NCBI RefSeq assembly: GCF_000497045.1
Contig: NW_015961988.1
Location: forward strand, 558,001-622,000
DNA from: Kalmanozyma brasiliensis GHG001
Taxonomy: Eukaryota > Basidiomycota > Ustilaginomycetes > Ustilaginales
DNA: 64,000 bases
Direction of reading: 5' to 3'
In this document: piece by piece, positions 19,921-30,781 of the stretch
How the letters are laid out: each line of letters begins with the position of its first letter
Position numbering within the stretch: position 1 is the first letter of the stretch
Made by a program: the position numbers and the translations under genes
Notes under the pieces: generated by a model
Told to the model about the DNA's origin: nothing
Database searches by the model: none
Seen by the model: the letters and a program-made list of their open reading frames with translations, nothing else

Positions 19921-21615
19921 ATGAAGCCCGCTGTCGCCGCTGCGTTGGCCGCCTTCGCGCTCGCAGAGGTCGTCTCTGCTGACGTTGCCCGTCCCCAATT
20001 CACACCCACCTCGATCCAGGCTCCCTTCATCGAGCAGTTCACTTCCGACTGGTCCGAACGATGGGCAACATCCCAGGCCTCCAAGTTCCAGAAGGAGGAC
20101 GACACCGAGGCGTTCAAGTACGATGGCGTCTGGTCCGTAGAGGAGCCAGAAGTGCTCCCCGGTCTGGTCGGTGACACTGGTCTCGTTCTCAAGTCCAAGG
20201 CCAAGCAGCACGCCATCTCGCACCTCTTCGACCGGCCCATCGACCCCAAGGGCAAGCCCCTCGTCGTTCAGTACGAGGTCAAGCTCCAGAAGGGTCTCGG
20301 CTGCGGTGGTGCCTACATCAAGCTCCTCTCCGCCACCGAGGCCGGTGTCACCCCCGAGGAGTTTTCCGACAAGACTCCCTACACCATCATGTTCGGTCCC
20401 GACAAGTGTGGTCAGACCAACAAGGTGCACTTCATCTTCCGCCACAAGAACCCCACCTCGGGCGAGTTCGAGGAGAAGCACGTCAAGTACCCCGCCTACC
20501 CCAAGCTCGCCAAGACCTCGACGCTCTACACGCTCGTCGTCAACCCGGACCAGACTTTCGAGATCTTTATCAACAACGAGTCCAAGAAGAAGGGTTCGCT
20601 GCTCGAGGACTTTGAACCTCCCGTCAATCCGGCGGCTGAGATCGACGATCCGGAGGACAAGAAGCCCGCCGACTGGGTCGAGCTTGCCAAGATCCCTGAT
20701 CCCAAAGCTACCAAGCCCGCCGACTGGGACGAGGATGCACTGCCGGAGATCCCCGACGAGGACGCTGTCAAGCCCGAGGGTTGGCTCGAGGACGAGCCGC
20801 TGACCATCCCCGACCCGGACGCGCAGAAGCCCGAGGAGTGGGACGACGAAGAAGACGGAGAGTGGTTCGCACCCAGCATCCCCAACCCCAAATGCGAGGC
20901 TGCCGCCGGTTGTGGCGAGTGGGTCCGTCCCGTGATCCGCAACCCCGCCTACAAAGGCAAGTGGTCCGCACCGCTCATCGACAACCCGGACTACAAGGGG
21001 GTCTGGGAACCGCGCAAGATCGCCAACCCCAACTACTACGAGGACAAGTCGCCTGCCGACTTCACCCCCATCGGCGGTGTCGGCTTCGAGCTGTGGACCA
21101 TGGACGAGGATATCCTGTTCGACAACATCTACATCGGTCACGACCCGGCGCAGGCCAAGGCGTTTTCGGCCGAGACGTTTGAGCAGAAGATCAAGATCGA
21201 GCAGGGTCAGGAGGATGCCGAGAAGGAGACGGCGGCCAAGGCTGCTGAAGAGGCTGCGAGCGCCGTTGCGGGCTTTGTCGGTCAGGTTCGGGGTCATGTC
21301 AACACGTTCATCGCCCGCGCGCGCCAGGATCCTGTGGAGGCGATCAAGGAGATGCCCCAGGTGGCAGGTGGTCTCGGCGCCGCTTTCGCCGGTCTCTTGG
21401 GTCTTGTCGGATTGGTCGGCGGTGTTCTCGGCGGCAGCAAGGTCAAGGTCACCACCAAGGATGGGAAGAAGGTCGACGCTCCCACCGCTGCCAAGGGCAA
21501 GGCGAAGGAGGTGACCGAGAAGGCCAAGGCGACCGGTGTCCAGGCCAAGGACGCGGTCAAGAAGCGTGCCAACGCTGTCGCTGCCAAGGTCGACGACGCT
21601 GCTGATGACGAGTAG
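19921..21615 (+). CDS. CNE1: Calnexin, ER membrane lectin chaperone
   Basis: 564 residues from the ATG at 19921. A signal peptide of about 20 residues ([20 protein letters not shown]) is followed by the lectin domain with the family signatures [19 protein letters not shown] and IMFGPDKCG. The P-domain arm has type-1 repeats ([48 protein letters not shown]). Four type-2 repeats follow ([52 protein letters not shown]). A single Gly/Leu-rich membrane segment near residues 480-502 precedes a short basic cytosolic tail. It binds monoglucosylated N-glycans on new ER glycoproteins and retains them for folding. The 4+4 repeat arrangement marks calnexin, and the membrane segment separates it from calreticulin. 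The symbol follows the fungal name. Confidence 0.95.
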   Translation: MKPAVAAALAAFALAEVVSADVARPQFTPTSIQAPFIEQFTSDWSERWATSQASKFQKEDDTEAFKYDGVWSVEEPEVLPGLVGDTGLVLKSKAKQHAISHLFDRPIDPKGKPLVVQYEVKLQKGLGCGGAYIKLLSATEAGVTPEEFSDKTPYTIMFGPDKCGQTNKVHFIFRHKNPTSGEFEEKHVKYPAYPKLAKTSTLYTLVVNPDQTFEIFINNESKKKGSLLEDFEPPVNPAAEIDDPEDKKPADWVELAKIPDPKATKPADWDEDALPEIPDEDAVKPEGWLEDEPLTIPDPDAQKPEEWDDEEDGEWFAPSIPNPKCEAAAGCGEWVRPVIRNPAYKGKWSAPLIDNPDYKGVWEPRKIANPNYYEDKSPADFTPIGGVGFELWTMDEDILFDNIYIGHDPAQAKAFSAETFEQKIKIEQGQEDAEKETAAKAAEEAASAVAGFVGQVRGHVNTFIARARQDPVEAIKEMPQVAGGLGAAFAGLLGLVGLVGGVLGGSKVKVTTKDGKKVDAPTAAKGKAKEVTEKAKATGVQAKDAVKKRANAVAAKVDDAADDE

Positions 21616-21955
21616 GGTGTCATTACTTTCCAAAAAGGCTCAAGGAGCTCCTGTCATTCTCCGCAGATTTGAATGTCCATACTTGCACCAGAGCATGCGT
21701 TTGCAAGAACTGTGTGTGTGCTTTTGAGAAACGCGGAGAAAACCAACACGGAAAAGCAAGGTCACGAAAACCCCTCTGCGTGCAGCGAGCCGCACGGGTC
21801 GTGATCGAGTCCCCAAAGGCTCCACTCTAACACCCTTTGCCCCGAAAATCTCGAGGTGTCCTGTGCGGGCATCGGCAAAAAAGTGTTGCTCTTCGCCTCT
21901 AACCATCTTCTCTCCACCACATCATCCAATCACCTCGACAAGGACGTTGCCCACC
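21616..21955. promoter_or_regulatory. Calnexin 3' flank and NTF2 promoter
   Basis: 340 bases between calnexin and NTF2 on the same strand. The final 60 bases before the NTF2 ATG are CT-rich (ctcttcgcctctaaccat). The ATG sits in a good fungal context, ccaccATGg. No gene or RNA is seen. Confidence 0.45.
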
Positions 21956-22766
21956 ATGGAGCAGATCGCACAGCAGTTCACCGACTTTTACTACTCGACG
22001 TTCGACGCTGATCGTAATCAGCTGGTCAACCTTTACGTATGTTTCTCGCCGAGAGGATGTTGGAGGAGGGGATGTCGGGGAAGCCGGCTAAGGGGAGGGA
22101 TGGAAGCTCGTGATGAGCTGTGATGGCGTGGGGACGATGCCTTGTTTGGCAGTGGAAGATGATGGGTGGTTTTGGGGGGTAGACAGATGCGGACGATGGT
22201 TAGATGCTGACGTTTAACTTTGCTCCCTCTTTCCATCGCAATAACGGGATCCTCTGACGGCAACGTACGATCTCTCGACCCACTCGCAGCGCGGCAACTC
22301 GATGCTGACCTTCGAAGGCTCGCAAGTGCAGGGTGCGCAAGCCATCGTCGAGAAGCTCACGGTACGTTCGCCCTCCCTCCCTTCCTCCCTTTCCTCCGTT
22401 TGCTCTTGACTTACTCTCTCTTCTCTCACTCGTAACCGGAACGCCATGAAACGTTGGGCAATTGTAGGGACTGCCGTTCCAAAAGGTGCAACACAAGGTC
22501 GAGACGCGCGACGCCCAACCCACGGGCGACGGCAACAGCCTCGTCGTCCTCGTCACCGGCACGCTCGCCGTCGACGACGGCCCTCAACCGCTCAAGTTCT
22601 CCCAGACCTTCACGTTGAACCCCGAAAACGGCTCTTTCTACGTCTTCAACGATATCTTCCGGTAAGCAGCGGCCTCAGTGAGGCAGGACTTTCAGGAGAC
22701 TGGGACAAGTTGCTGACAGTTCTGTGTGTTCCCTGTGTGCTTTCGAACAGCCTCAACTACGGTTAA
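21956..22766 (+). CDS. NTF2: Nuclear transport factor 2 (four exons)
   Basis: Four exons: 21956-22036, 22290-22361, 22468-22661 and 22751-22766, giving 120 residues. Introns begin GTATGT, GTACGT and GTAAGC, and end CAG, TAG and CAG. Phases join cleanly to a protein closely following yeast and animal NTF2. Conserved pieces are FTDFYYSTFDADRNQLVNLY, NSMLTFEGSQVQGAQAIVEK, LPFQKVQHKV, and FYVFNDIFRLNYG at the C-terminus. NTF2 is a small homodimeric cone-fold protein that binds FxFG nucleoporins and Ran-GDP and carries Ran-GDP into the nucleus. The length matches the family (about 125). The multi-exon structure is unusual in this intron-poor window, and the first intron is 253 bases. It converges on FAR11 with 198 bases between stops. 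Confidence 0.95.
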
Positions 22767-22964
22767 GCGAAAGTAGAGGTGTAGATCCAATACCACTCTT
22801 TTGAACAATCGCTTGCAGAGCCGAGTCTGTGACGTGGGTCTGTGGTCCAATTGTTGCTTCGCAACTCAGCTCCACACGATGATCCATAGCGAGCTCACTC
22901 AGACATCCACACGCCAAACGCTGACAAAAGGGCCAATGAGCTTCACATTCCCCCACACCCTGCC

Positions 22965-25900
22965 TCACGTGCCGAAAATGTGCTCGACCTCATCGATCCC
23001 TCCCGCCTTCCTATGCTGCAGCGGCAGCGGCGCCTCTCCTTCCTCCTCTTCCTCCTCCTGGTTCTCCTGCTCCCTCCTCGCCTCTGCCTGCGCTAGCATG
23101 TCGAGCGAGTCGAGTTCGTCGTCGTTCTTCCAGTCCGTCAGCACTGGACGGAGGGGGCTGCTTTCCGAGTTGCTCCTGCTGTTGCGTCTGCTGCCCGGTC
23201 TGCTGCCTCCGCCTGTGGATGCGACGCCGCTGATGGTGAACGGTCGGATGGGCGACCCGGGAGAGGTGTCGAGCGCCGACCCACCCGAAGGCGACATCAA
23301 CGGCGACTGCAGCGGCGAAGGCTGCTTGCCCCCGTGCAACGGGATCGGCGATGGCGACGAAGGCGAGAGAACGCCCGAAGTCAAATACCGCATCTCTTTC
23401 GGCGACAGGTGCTCCCAATCGTTGCGATTCTCATCCCGCCCTTCTTCGCCTTCGTCATCGGTGACCGAGCTCGAGACCGAGCCGGGACCGGAGCGAGAGT
23501 CGATACTCGAGGCGTCTGAGTCGGTGACCGTCTCGCCGAGGATCTCGCCCAGACGAGCCCAGGCGGTGGAGGATCCCTGTTGAGTCAACCCCCACTTGCC
23601 AGAGCTCCAGCCCGAACCGGGCGCGTTGACGTCGCCATCCTCGTGCATGGTGGGACCATCGCCAGAGGAGGTCTCGTTCTCGGACGGGTAAAAGACGTTC
23701 TCGCCAAACACCTCGCCGAGCACATCCTCGTACGTGTCGAGGTAGCCGTCGACCACGTCGTCGGGTATGTATCCGCCTGGCGCCGAGGTCTGGTGCGATC
23801 TGCGCAGTGGCGGCAGCACATCGCTCTCGAAGAACGAGGGACCGTTGTGATTGCGTGTTGGCGAAAGCATGGCTGGGTTCGATGAAGGCTCGTTGCTACC
23901 ATCGCCGTTCGCTGCTCGCTGCTGTGAGGCGTCTTGCGGTGTCTGCCCTGGTTGAGACGGCGGGCCTGGCTGCTGCTGGCCTGGCTGCTGCTGCTGGCCT
24001 GGTTGCTGCTGGTGAATGACCGACTGGGTCGCCTGCTCCTGCTGATGTCGATCGACGCTAGTGCTGATAGTTCGCTTGTGAGCGTGGCCCTCGCCGTGAG
24101 TGTGGCTCGCTCTAGGGGGCGGTCCAAATCGCGTGTTGTTGTAGAACTTGACCAGCGATCGGAGCGCTTGCTCCTGCGGCAACGAGTCCTCGACATCCGC
24201 CTCGACGTCCGAGCCGCTCAGCCACTCGTCTCGGAGATCGGGCCTGCAGTTGAGGTAGATGCTGGTGATGACGCGCATGTTGCTCTGACGCCATTTCCTG
24301 CCGCAGAATGGGATCTGACTCTTGATCACCTTCAAGACGTATAGCTCCAGTCCCTGGTGCGGCACCTTCAACGATCGCTTGAGGATCGCCGAACTCTTGT
24401 ACTGCACCAGCAGCAAGATCCTGTGCACCTTGCGCTTGGTGAGCTTCTGCAGGATCCGGGTGAAGTTGATGCTCGAGAAAAAGTTGCGCCACGAGTAGTC
24501 GCTGACTACTTCGATTTCGGTTCCATCCGGCATGGTCGTCACCTTTCCTGGCGGCGGCGAGGTGGTTCCGGGGTTGATGGCGACAGGCCCGATGATGTTG
24601 TGCCGAGACATGAGCGAGTCTTCCGCTCGGGAACCGCGTGCTTCGCGACCACCGTTGAGGTAGCAGTAGTTGAAGAATCGGAAATTCTCTGCTTCGTTCT
24701 TGGTCTTGACACCGTGTGCGATCTCTTGCAGACCAAAGATCTTGAGGATGAGGAGGAGAACGTTGCTGTCGACCAGTACCTGAGACAGATAGTTGAACTT
24801 CATGACGTGGCTTGCCTTGAACCACTTGAGACACAACAGCAGAATGGCCGAGACGGCTTTCGTCAAGATCTCGCGATGGCGTGCAACGTCGACATCTTCG
24901 AGCGTCGGAGGCGGCGCTTCGTCAATAGCAGCGCCCTCGGCAATGGCGGCAGCGTGTGCTGAGTTGGTGTTGATCGAGGTGACGGTCGCCAGCAAGAGCT
25001 TAAGGAGGACGATGACCGAAGACTGGAGCTGCGGAAGCACGGCGCGGTAGAGCTGGTCGACACGCTGCAAGCGACGTACGTCGGCTCGCTTCTGCGCTAG
25101 CTGATCGATCAGCTCTGTGTAACGAGGGTTGTCGAGCGCTGCCAACATGTGGTCCCCCTCGACCGCACGCAATTCCGCCTCGATGTCTTCTTCGATCTCG
25201 ACGAGGTGCTCGTACGTGGCTTCGCCCTTGACTTTGAAGGTGCGCTCCGATGCGCCCCTGGAAGGGAATGCTTCGGAGCTGACGGGGCTGCGACTGCCTT
25301 GCGAAGAGGAAGCAGCATCGGTGCGGTTGACGTATGCCTTGGACGCAGCCTGCTTCACCCCAAGGCCAATACGCGTACCATCGGCTGCGCTTCCTACGCC
25401 GCTCTCTTCCTGGATGCATTGCTCGCGTACGCGCCATGTCTGCCACAACTCCAGACTGACGTGCATGTGCTCGGAGTACAGCTTGGAGGCTTCATCGATG
25501 CTGCGCGGCACGAGTCGACCCGGTCCGTGCACCTGCCGACTGTAGGGAAAGATGAAGGGTCGCGTCTGGTCCGTCTGGTACTTGGCCTTGTTCGGTTTGG
25601 GCGATGGTGGTGGAGATGGCGCGGGGGTGCCGGGCAGCATGCCGTTGGGTCCCTGCTGAGGACCGCCGGGATACCCGCCGCCGGAGCCGTCAATGTTGTT
25701 GCTGAAAGGCTTGCGGGCCGGAATGGGATGGATCGCGCTGGCTAGCTTGTCGAGGGGAAGGTCGTTGTCCTGACGCTTTGGCGGCTCGAATGTTGGATAT
25801 TTGACCGAGATCTCGTGCTGGAAATCTTGAAAGTCGAGAGGATCCGACTTGAGCACGTTCCGTTTTGCCGATCTGTCGATGGGTCCCAATCCTTCGATCT

Positions 25901-27572
25901 CACGAGCGAGGAGCTTGCAGCGCTCAACCTCCTTCATACCGCCGAAGCACGAAAGCAGCGACTTCCATAGCAGAAGCAAGAGCTTCTTGACGGGGTAGCC
26001 CTTGGCACTCTTCTCGCGCAGAGAAGCGACCAAGCCAAAGAGGAAGATGGGAAGAGGAGGATCGAGACTCATGAGCTCGTCGCCCCATTCGTCTTCGCCT
26101 CTGGAGCTCTCGAGAAGCGAGTAGAGCTGTGCAAAGTGAAGGGCAAGCTCGAGATTGATCTCGTCGAGGTACTCGAGCTTGGCCTCTGGTGTGAGAAGGG
26201 GAGCGTTGGCGGGACCGTGATGACCTGCTTGGCTGGGCTCGTGGGATGGAATGTGATCAGGAAGCGAACTGAGGTAGTCGTGTTTCCAGCTTGCCAGCTT
26301 GACAGCCGAGTAGATTTCGCCGAGACCGCCGAGGGACCGAACGGTGCGTGCGTTTTCGAGGAGCCAGTGCAATTGATGTTCTGGCCCTGCAGTATCGGCA
26401 AAGGCGCCCTGGAGCAGATAGAGAAGGGCACGCGAAGCGCGGAAGCGTGCTTCGGGATCGCGAACTTCGAGCGTGGAAAGCAAGGATTGGAGGATGCGCC
26501 GACGGGTAGCGCTACCGAGAGTCGTCCATTCGCCCAGCAGAGGCTCAGTCAAGCTGGGTCTCCTGTCCGTCCTGACTGAGCTGGTGCCTGCATCGTTCAA
26601 GTTAAGGCCTAAGCCGAGTGATTCCATGTCTTCTGTCGCTGAATCGGGGCCTGCGGACGAATAGCTGGCGTTTCGCCGATGCGCAGGCAGCGCACACCAT
26701 TCTTCCCAAGCGGCGCGGTTCTCGGCGGTCTGAGGAACTTCGACGTAGGAGTAGAACTCGTCGATCTCATTCTGCATGGCGTCGGCGTCGGCGTTGATGG
26801 GAAAGTCATACTGTCGAGACTTGGGTTTGTCGATGACAATGAGATTGCGAAGCTGGCCGAGAGTGACCGAGTCGAGGGGGCCTCCTGCTTGAGATTGCGC
26901 TTGTTGGCCGGCTTGGCCTTGTGGCTGATTCGATGGAGTCGTCATGGCTGGCGTATCTTGCAGCTGGGCCTGACTTCGCTCGAGGTGTTGACGGAAGGAC
27001 AAGCTGCCTGCAAAGGGTTGGGCACGCGGATTCGATTGCGTTTCGGTCTGCGATGCGGGTCCGCCCTCGGCAACGGCAGCAGTATCGGCAGCACCGCCAG
27101 CGTTCTGGGAAGAAGTGTGCTCGCCGATTGCTGAGCTCCCACCGGACTGGATCGAAGCCGGTGCTGAAGTTGAAAGCGAGCTTGCACTGGCAGCAGCAGC
27201 AGCAGCGGCAGCGAGATCCGACGACTGTGTGGAGCCTAGCCGGAAGAGGACTTTGCGCAGGGCAGGATTCTGGCCTGTGCTGACAATGTCGTCGACAAGC
27301 GAGCTTCTGACAGCTGACGGCGGTGGATAGCTGCTGCTGCTGGCGGCGTCGACACCGGAGGAGGTGAAGGAGGAAGCGCTTTGACTTCTGCTATGCGATG
27401 GCTGATTCGAGTTGGCGGGAGTGAAGGAGGAGAGGTTGATGCGACAATTGAGCGCGTCTTGCAGGTTGGCGCTTTGCGTTCTGCGACGACGAGTGGGGAT
27501 GTTGAGCGGGTTGGAAGGAGGAGGATGAATGATGCACGGCGATGGCTCTGGCGCTCGTTGAAGGCAGCGCAC
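22965..27572 (-). CDS. FAR11: Far11/STRIP-family STRIPAK scaffold (5' end uncertain)
   Basis: Open reverse-strand frame of ~1,535 codons resembling Far11/STRIP1/2, a scaffold of the STRIPAK phosphatase-kinase complex, which controls mating, septation and hyphal fusion in fungi. Recognisable pieces include YDFPINADADAMQNEIDEFY (N1221-type region start, about residue 255) and the later conserved block LQKLTKRKVHRILLLVQYKS, then LYVLKVIKSQIPFCGRKWRQ (about 1070-1130). Between them are long Ser/Pro/Gln-rich linkers, including QQQPGQQQQPGQQQPG near 1200. The N-terminal 209 codons contain no ATG. The codon at 27572 is GTG, and an in-frame TAG lies about 85 bases further upstream. Translation therefore starts either at the ATG at 26945 or in an unseen upstream exon. 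The conserved region is downstream of both. Confidence 0.83.
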   Translation of the reverse strand: MRCLQRAPEPSPCIIHPPPSNPLNIPTRRRRTQSANLQDALNCRINLSSFTPANSNQPSHSRSQSASSFTSSGVDAASSSSYPPPSAVRSSLVDDIVSTGQNPALRKVLFRLGSTQSSDLAAAAAAAASASSLSTSAPASIQSGGSSAIGEHTSSQNAGGAADTAAVAEGGPASQTETQSNPRAQPFAGSLSFRQHLERSQAQLQDTPAMTTPSNQPQGQAGQQAQSQAGGPLDSVTLGQLRNLIVIDKPKSRQYDFPINADADAMQNEIDEFYSYVEVPQTAENRAAWEEWCALPAHRRNASYSSAGPDSATEDMESLGLGLNLNDAGTSSVRTDRRPSLTEPLLGEWTTLGSATRRRILQSLLSTLEVRDPEARFRASRALLYLLQGAFADTAGPEHQLHWLLENARTVRSLGGLGEIYSAVKLASWKHDYLSSLPDHIPSHEPSQAGHHGPANAPLLTPEAKLEYLDEINLELALHFAQLYSLLESSRGEDEWGDELMSLDPPLPIFLFGLVASLREKSAKGYPVKKLLLLLWKSLLSCFGGMKEVERCKLLAREIEGLGPIDRSAKRNVLKSDPLDFQDFQHEISVKYPTFEPPKRQDNDLPLDKLASAIHPIPARKPFSNNIDGSGGGYPGGPQQGPNGMLPGTPAPSPPPSPKPNKAKYQTDQTRPFIFPYSRQVHGPGRLVPRSIDEASKLYSEHMHVSLELWQTWRVREQCIQEESGVGSAADGTRIGLGVKQAASKAYVNRTDAASSSQGSRSPVSSEAFPSRGASERTFKVKGEATYEHLVEIEEDIEAELRAVEGDHMLAALDNPRYTELIDQLAQKRADVRRLQRVDQLYRAVLPQLQSSVIVLLKLLLATVTSINTNSAHAAAIAEGAAIDEAPPPTLEDVDVARHREILTKAVSAILLLCLKWFKASHVMKFNYLSQVLVDSNVLLLILKIFGLQEIAHGVKTKNEAENFRFFNYCYLNGGREARGSRAEDSLMSRHNIIGPVAINPGTTSPPPGKVTTMPDGTEIEVVSDYSWRNFFSSINFTRILQKLTKRKVHRILLLVQYKSSAILKRSLKVPHQGLELYVLKVIKSQIPFCGRKWRQSNMRVITSIYLNCRPDLRDEWLSGSDVEADVEDSLPQEQALRSLVKFYNNTRFGPPPRASHTHGEGHAHKRTISTSVDRHQQEQATQSVIHQQQPGQQQQPGQQQPGPPSQPGQTPQDASQQRAANGDGSNEPSSNPAMLSPTRNHNGPSFFESDVLPPLRRSHQTSAPGGYIPDDVVDGYLDTYEDVLGEVFGENVFYPSENETSSGDGPTMHEDGDVNAPGSGWSSGKWGLTQQGSSTAWARLGEILGETVTDSDASSIDSRSGPGSVSSSVTDDEGEEGRDENRNDWEHLSPKEMRYLTSGVLSPSSPSPIPLHGGKQPSPLQSPLMSPSGGSALDTSPGSPIRPFTISGVASTGGGSRPGSRRNSRSNSESSPLRPVLTDWKNDDELDSLDMLAQAEARREQENQEEEEEEGEAPLPLQHRKAGGIDEVEHIFGT
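23960..24015 (-). repeat. In-frame Gln/Pro tandem repeat within FAR11
   Basis: Repeated ggcctg/gctgctg units on the + strand encode a run of QQPGQQQ-type copies on the reverse strand. This is a low-complexity coding repeat, likely to vary in length among strains. Confidence 0.7.
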
Positions 27573-28821
27573 CAGAGAGGGGACGAAGGTCGTTAAGGAA
27601 AGCTTGGTGAGAGGTGGGAGTGAATTCGAAGCGTGCCTGACAGTTGGGAGGCTGAGCTAAAGAGTCTTCGAGGGTATCAGCTGAGCAAAACTACTGTAGT
27701 CTGTTGGAGAGGTCAGGAGCAGCCAGCATGCAAGCAAAGGGTGATGCTAGCGTAGTTGTGCAGCATGTTGCTTGTCCACTTCTCAGAGATCACAATTCTC
27801 ATGCTTTCGTGTGTGTCTGTGCTTCTCAAGCTGTCACATCCCTGAACGCGTCGACCCGATAGCTGTGTGTGCACATTCCCAGATCGGGAGATTCGATCCG
27901 CATCGTCGGAAGCTCGGCAAAATTGCACGCGGTGGATGGTGCACCTCCCTCATACCACTATTGAACGTCGCGTTGTTGGCTCGGCCAAGTCCGCACCTTG
28001 ACGACGGATGATCCGGTCTTGACGGTCAATGCAGCCAGAAAGCGCGGGCTCGGACATGCGGATGAAGAGGATTCACAGTGTGTGTCACCTTGTCCCCCCA
28101 GGCGTAGTCAATCACGAGCATAGTTCGGCTGGATTTCAATTGGGCGGGCGGGCAGTTGTCCGACATGGTACAAGGCGGCTGAGCACACCCTTGCCGAAGA
28201 ACCGTCCATACAGTGCTGAGAATCGGCCTTGTTTCTTCTTGCGGTACCAGTTGCACAGACGCAAGCTTTGAGACGGGCTGAGTATAAGTAGCATACCAAC
28301 CCTTCTTGGATCTTCCTGAATCTTGACAACATCCTCTTCGCTCTACCTTGCCTCTGTCGCACATCGTCAATGACCATCCTCCCTTGATTCTCCATCTTTT
28401 AGTCAAGCTCGAAGCTTCATCGACATCTGCTGCTCCATCTTGGCACCTTACCTCAACTAGCTTCGCCTTGGGCTCCCGCCGGCGAAAATCACGGCTTTTG
28501 CGAAATCGTGAATTTTTGCATACCCTTTTGGTAGCCGCGAGTTCCTTTCGTCATCCACTGGGTTTGCAAATCACCGGCGCTACGACACAGAGTGCCTTCC
28601 TAAACCGGTCTGCCTTCAACACTTTCTTTTGTCGCTCCTCTTGCCGAGGTGCTCCTTGGTGCTAACTTTTCGGCAACGTCCAACGATCCGTTGCCGCGGT
28701 CCCCTTACGCTGTTTAGCTTGCGTTCCTACTGGGTAGACGGGGAGCTGGTCTCCTCCAACTTTGCTCGCCACCACCATCATCTTTGCCCAGTCGAATCCT
28801 CCGACGGCGCCCTTGATCGCG
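27573..28821. promoter_or_regulatory. Divergent intergenic/promoter region, FAR11 and MFS transporter
   Basis: 1.25 kb between divergent genes. The FAR11 side may hide a short upstream exon (see the gene entry). On the MFS side a TATA-like tataag lies at 28283-28288, about 540 bases before the ATG, which would imply a long leader. An ACGCGT (MCB-type) hexamer is present near 27846. Short frames here show nothing recognisable. Confidence 0.4.
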
Positions 28822-30441
28822 ATGGACACATCAGCGATACATTCGCAACGCACCAGCATGTCGGAAACTGGAACCGCAACGGCTCGTGCCAGCACCAGCT
28901 CGCGGGCTGCCTCTCCTTCTCGTTCTGGCGCCTCACCAAACAAGTCCCAGGCAAGCGCATCAAAGCTGGAACAGGGAGACAACAAAGAGGGGCACAACAG
29001 TCATGACTCGCCTCAGAACAAGGATGCTGCCCAAGAGAAGCGCGATCCCAACCTCGTCACGTGGACAGACGACGATCCCGATAACCCTCTCAACTGGACC
29101 TATCCTCGCAAGGTCATGCTGCTGTTCGTAGTGACGGCGTGCGCTTTCTGCGTCACCAACACCTCTTCCATCATCAGCAATGCCTATCAGGGCATCCAGG
29201 ACGAGTTCCACGTTTCGCGCGTCGTCGCCATTCTCGGTCTCTCCCTTTTTGTCATTGGTCTCGGCATCGGACCCATGCTGCTCGGACCTCTTTCCGAGTT
29301 CTACGGACGACGTCCCGTCTACATCGTCTCCTACACAGCATTCACCCTGCTCGGCCTGCCCGTCTCGTTCGCCAACAACCTGGCCGTCTTCCTCATCTTC
29401 CGCTTTCTTACCGGTTTTTGCGGATCTGCCTTCCTTAGCGTGGCAGGAGGGTCCGTCTCGGACATCTTCCTGGCGAGCGACATCTTTGTACCCATGTCCA
29501 TCTACACCAACGGTCCCTTCCTTGGTCCCGTCTTTGGTCCTCTGCTGAGTGGCTTCATCAACCAGCACACAAACTGGAGGTGGACCTTTTGGACCATCAA
29601 CATCTGGTCTTCTGTCATGCTCGCCATCCTCTTCTTCTTTGGTCCTGAAACCTACGCGCCCGCCCTGCTCACCTCCCGAGCCAAGCGGCTGCGCAAGGAA
29701 ACCGGCAACCAAGAGCTGTATGCGGAACACGAGCATGTCATTGCGGGCAAGTCGCTCGTCAAGACCATTGTCACCTCGACCACTCGACCTTTCGAGCTGC
29801 TCGTCAAAGAAGTCATGCTTCTGTTGCTGTGTCTCTGGTCAGCATTGTTGCTCGGCATCCTTTACCTCTTCTTCGTCGCTTTTCCGATTGTATTCGAGAG
29901 GCACGGCTTCAACCTGCAAGAGGTCGGTTTGTCGTTCCTCGGCATTGGCATCGGCATGATCATCGCCGTCCTCTGCATGCCCTTTTGGGCACGGCATTAT
30001 ACACGACTCGTCGAGACGAAAGGCAACGGCGTCGCTGAACCCGAGTTCAGGCTACCCGTTGCGATGGTGGGAGCCATCTGCCTCCCCATCGGCATGTTCT
30101 GGTTCGCCTTCACCACCTACCCGTCCATCCACTGGATCGTGCCCATCCTCGGCACCGTCGTCTTTGGCTTCGGCATCAGCAACATCTTCACTTCCGTGTT
30201 CACCTACACAACGCATGCCTATCGACCCGTCGCAGCAAGCGCCATGGCCGCCAATTCGTTCTGCAGAAGCTCGTGGGCGGCGGCATTTCCTTTGTTCGCA
30301 AAACAGATGTACGACGGCATGACACCAGCGGGAGCATCGGCGTTCTTGGCAGGGCTCAACGTGCTCATGATCCCAGTACCATTCGTGTTCTACAAGTACG
30401 GAAAGAAGATCCGAGCCAACAGCCAGTTCACCCACGTATGA
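28822..30441 (+). CDS. MFS drug:H+ antiporter (DHA1-like), 12 transmembrane segments
   Basis: 539 residues from the ATG at 28822. A Ser-rich cytosolic N-terminus is followed by the motif VTWTDDDPDNPLNWTYPRK, characteristic of fungal DHA1 drug:proton antiporters just before TM1. The loop 2-3 motif reads GPLSEFYGRRPVY. The antiporter motif in TM5 reads NGPFLGPVFGPLLSGF, followed by WRWTFWTINIW. Twelve hydrophobic segments can be counted, with a basic central loop (RAKRLRKETGNQELY). Members export drugs, polyamines or secondary metabolites from the plasma membrane. The substrate cannot be told from sequence. No biosynthetic cluster surrounds it, so a general efflux role is more likely than a cluster transporter. 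It is intronless. Confidence 0.88.
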   Translation: MDTSAIHSQRTSMSETGTATARASTSSRAASPSRSGASPNKSQASASKLEQGDNKEGHNSHDSPQNKDAAQEKRDPNLVTWTDDDPDNPLNWTYPRKVMLLFVVTACAFCVTNTSSIISNAYQGIQDEFHVSRVVAILGLSLFVIGLGIGPMLLGPLSEFYGRRPVYIVSYTAFTLLGLPVSFANNLAVFLIFRFLTGFCGSAFLSVAGGSVSDIFLASDIFVPMSIYTNGPFLGPVFGPLLSGFINQHTNWRWTFWTINIWSSVMLAILFFFGPETYAPALLTSRAKRLRKETGNQELYAEHEHVIAGKSLVKTIVTSTTRPFELLVKEVMLLLLCLWSALLLGILYLFFVAFPIVFERHGFNLQEVGLSFLGIGIGMIIAVLCMPFWARHYTRLVETKGNGVAEPEFRLPVAMVGAICLPIGMFWFAFTTYPSIHWIVPILGTVVFGFGISNIFTSVFTYTTHAYRPVAASAMAANSFCRSSWAAAFPLFAKQMYDGMTPAGASAFLAGLNVLMIPVPFVFYKYGKKIRANSQFTHV

Positions 30442-30781
30442 TCTCAGCATAGAATCCTGCAATCATCTTGTACTTTTAGTCACTTCAATCGATCTCGATA
30501 GACACACCACAGCACGTCTGACTCGAAGAGACGACCGATTGACAGGACCCGTTCTGCAACTCGTGTGCGAAATGTTGCCCGCGACTGTGTGACTTCTGTT
30601 CCGCTCGACCGGACCGCAGCGACGAGGCGAGTCACCTCAATCTGACATCCACACAAAAATTCCTTCGGTTCGCACGGACGATGCTGCATTGCCGATCCAC
30701 GGTTTGCATAATCTTCTCAAGAGAGTTGACCGAGTTCACCGAAGCCTTCCTCTCCCTACCTCCCACCTCTCAACATCAACA
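30442..30781. promoter_or_regulatory. MFS 3' flank and THI6 promoter
   Basis: 340 bases. I looked for a thiamine-pyrophosphate riboswitch (a CTGAGA-type core within a 5' intron) and did not find one. The 30 bases before the THI6 ATG are CT-rich and end in tcaacaATG. No gene is seen. Confidence 0.45.

Noticed and set aside
19849..21633. 594-codon open frame antisense to the whole calnexin gene
   Set aside because: Strong codon bias (third-position C/G) in a highly expressed gene keeps the opposite strand open. The translation is Leu/Val/Gly/Asp-rich and has no domain. Calnexin is unambiguous.
30442..30781. Possible TPP riboswitch upstream of THI6
   Set aside because: No CTGAGA-type core or 5' intron was found. 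Fungal TPP riboswitches are mostly in THI4, NMT1/THI5 and transporter genes.
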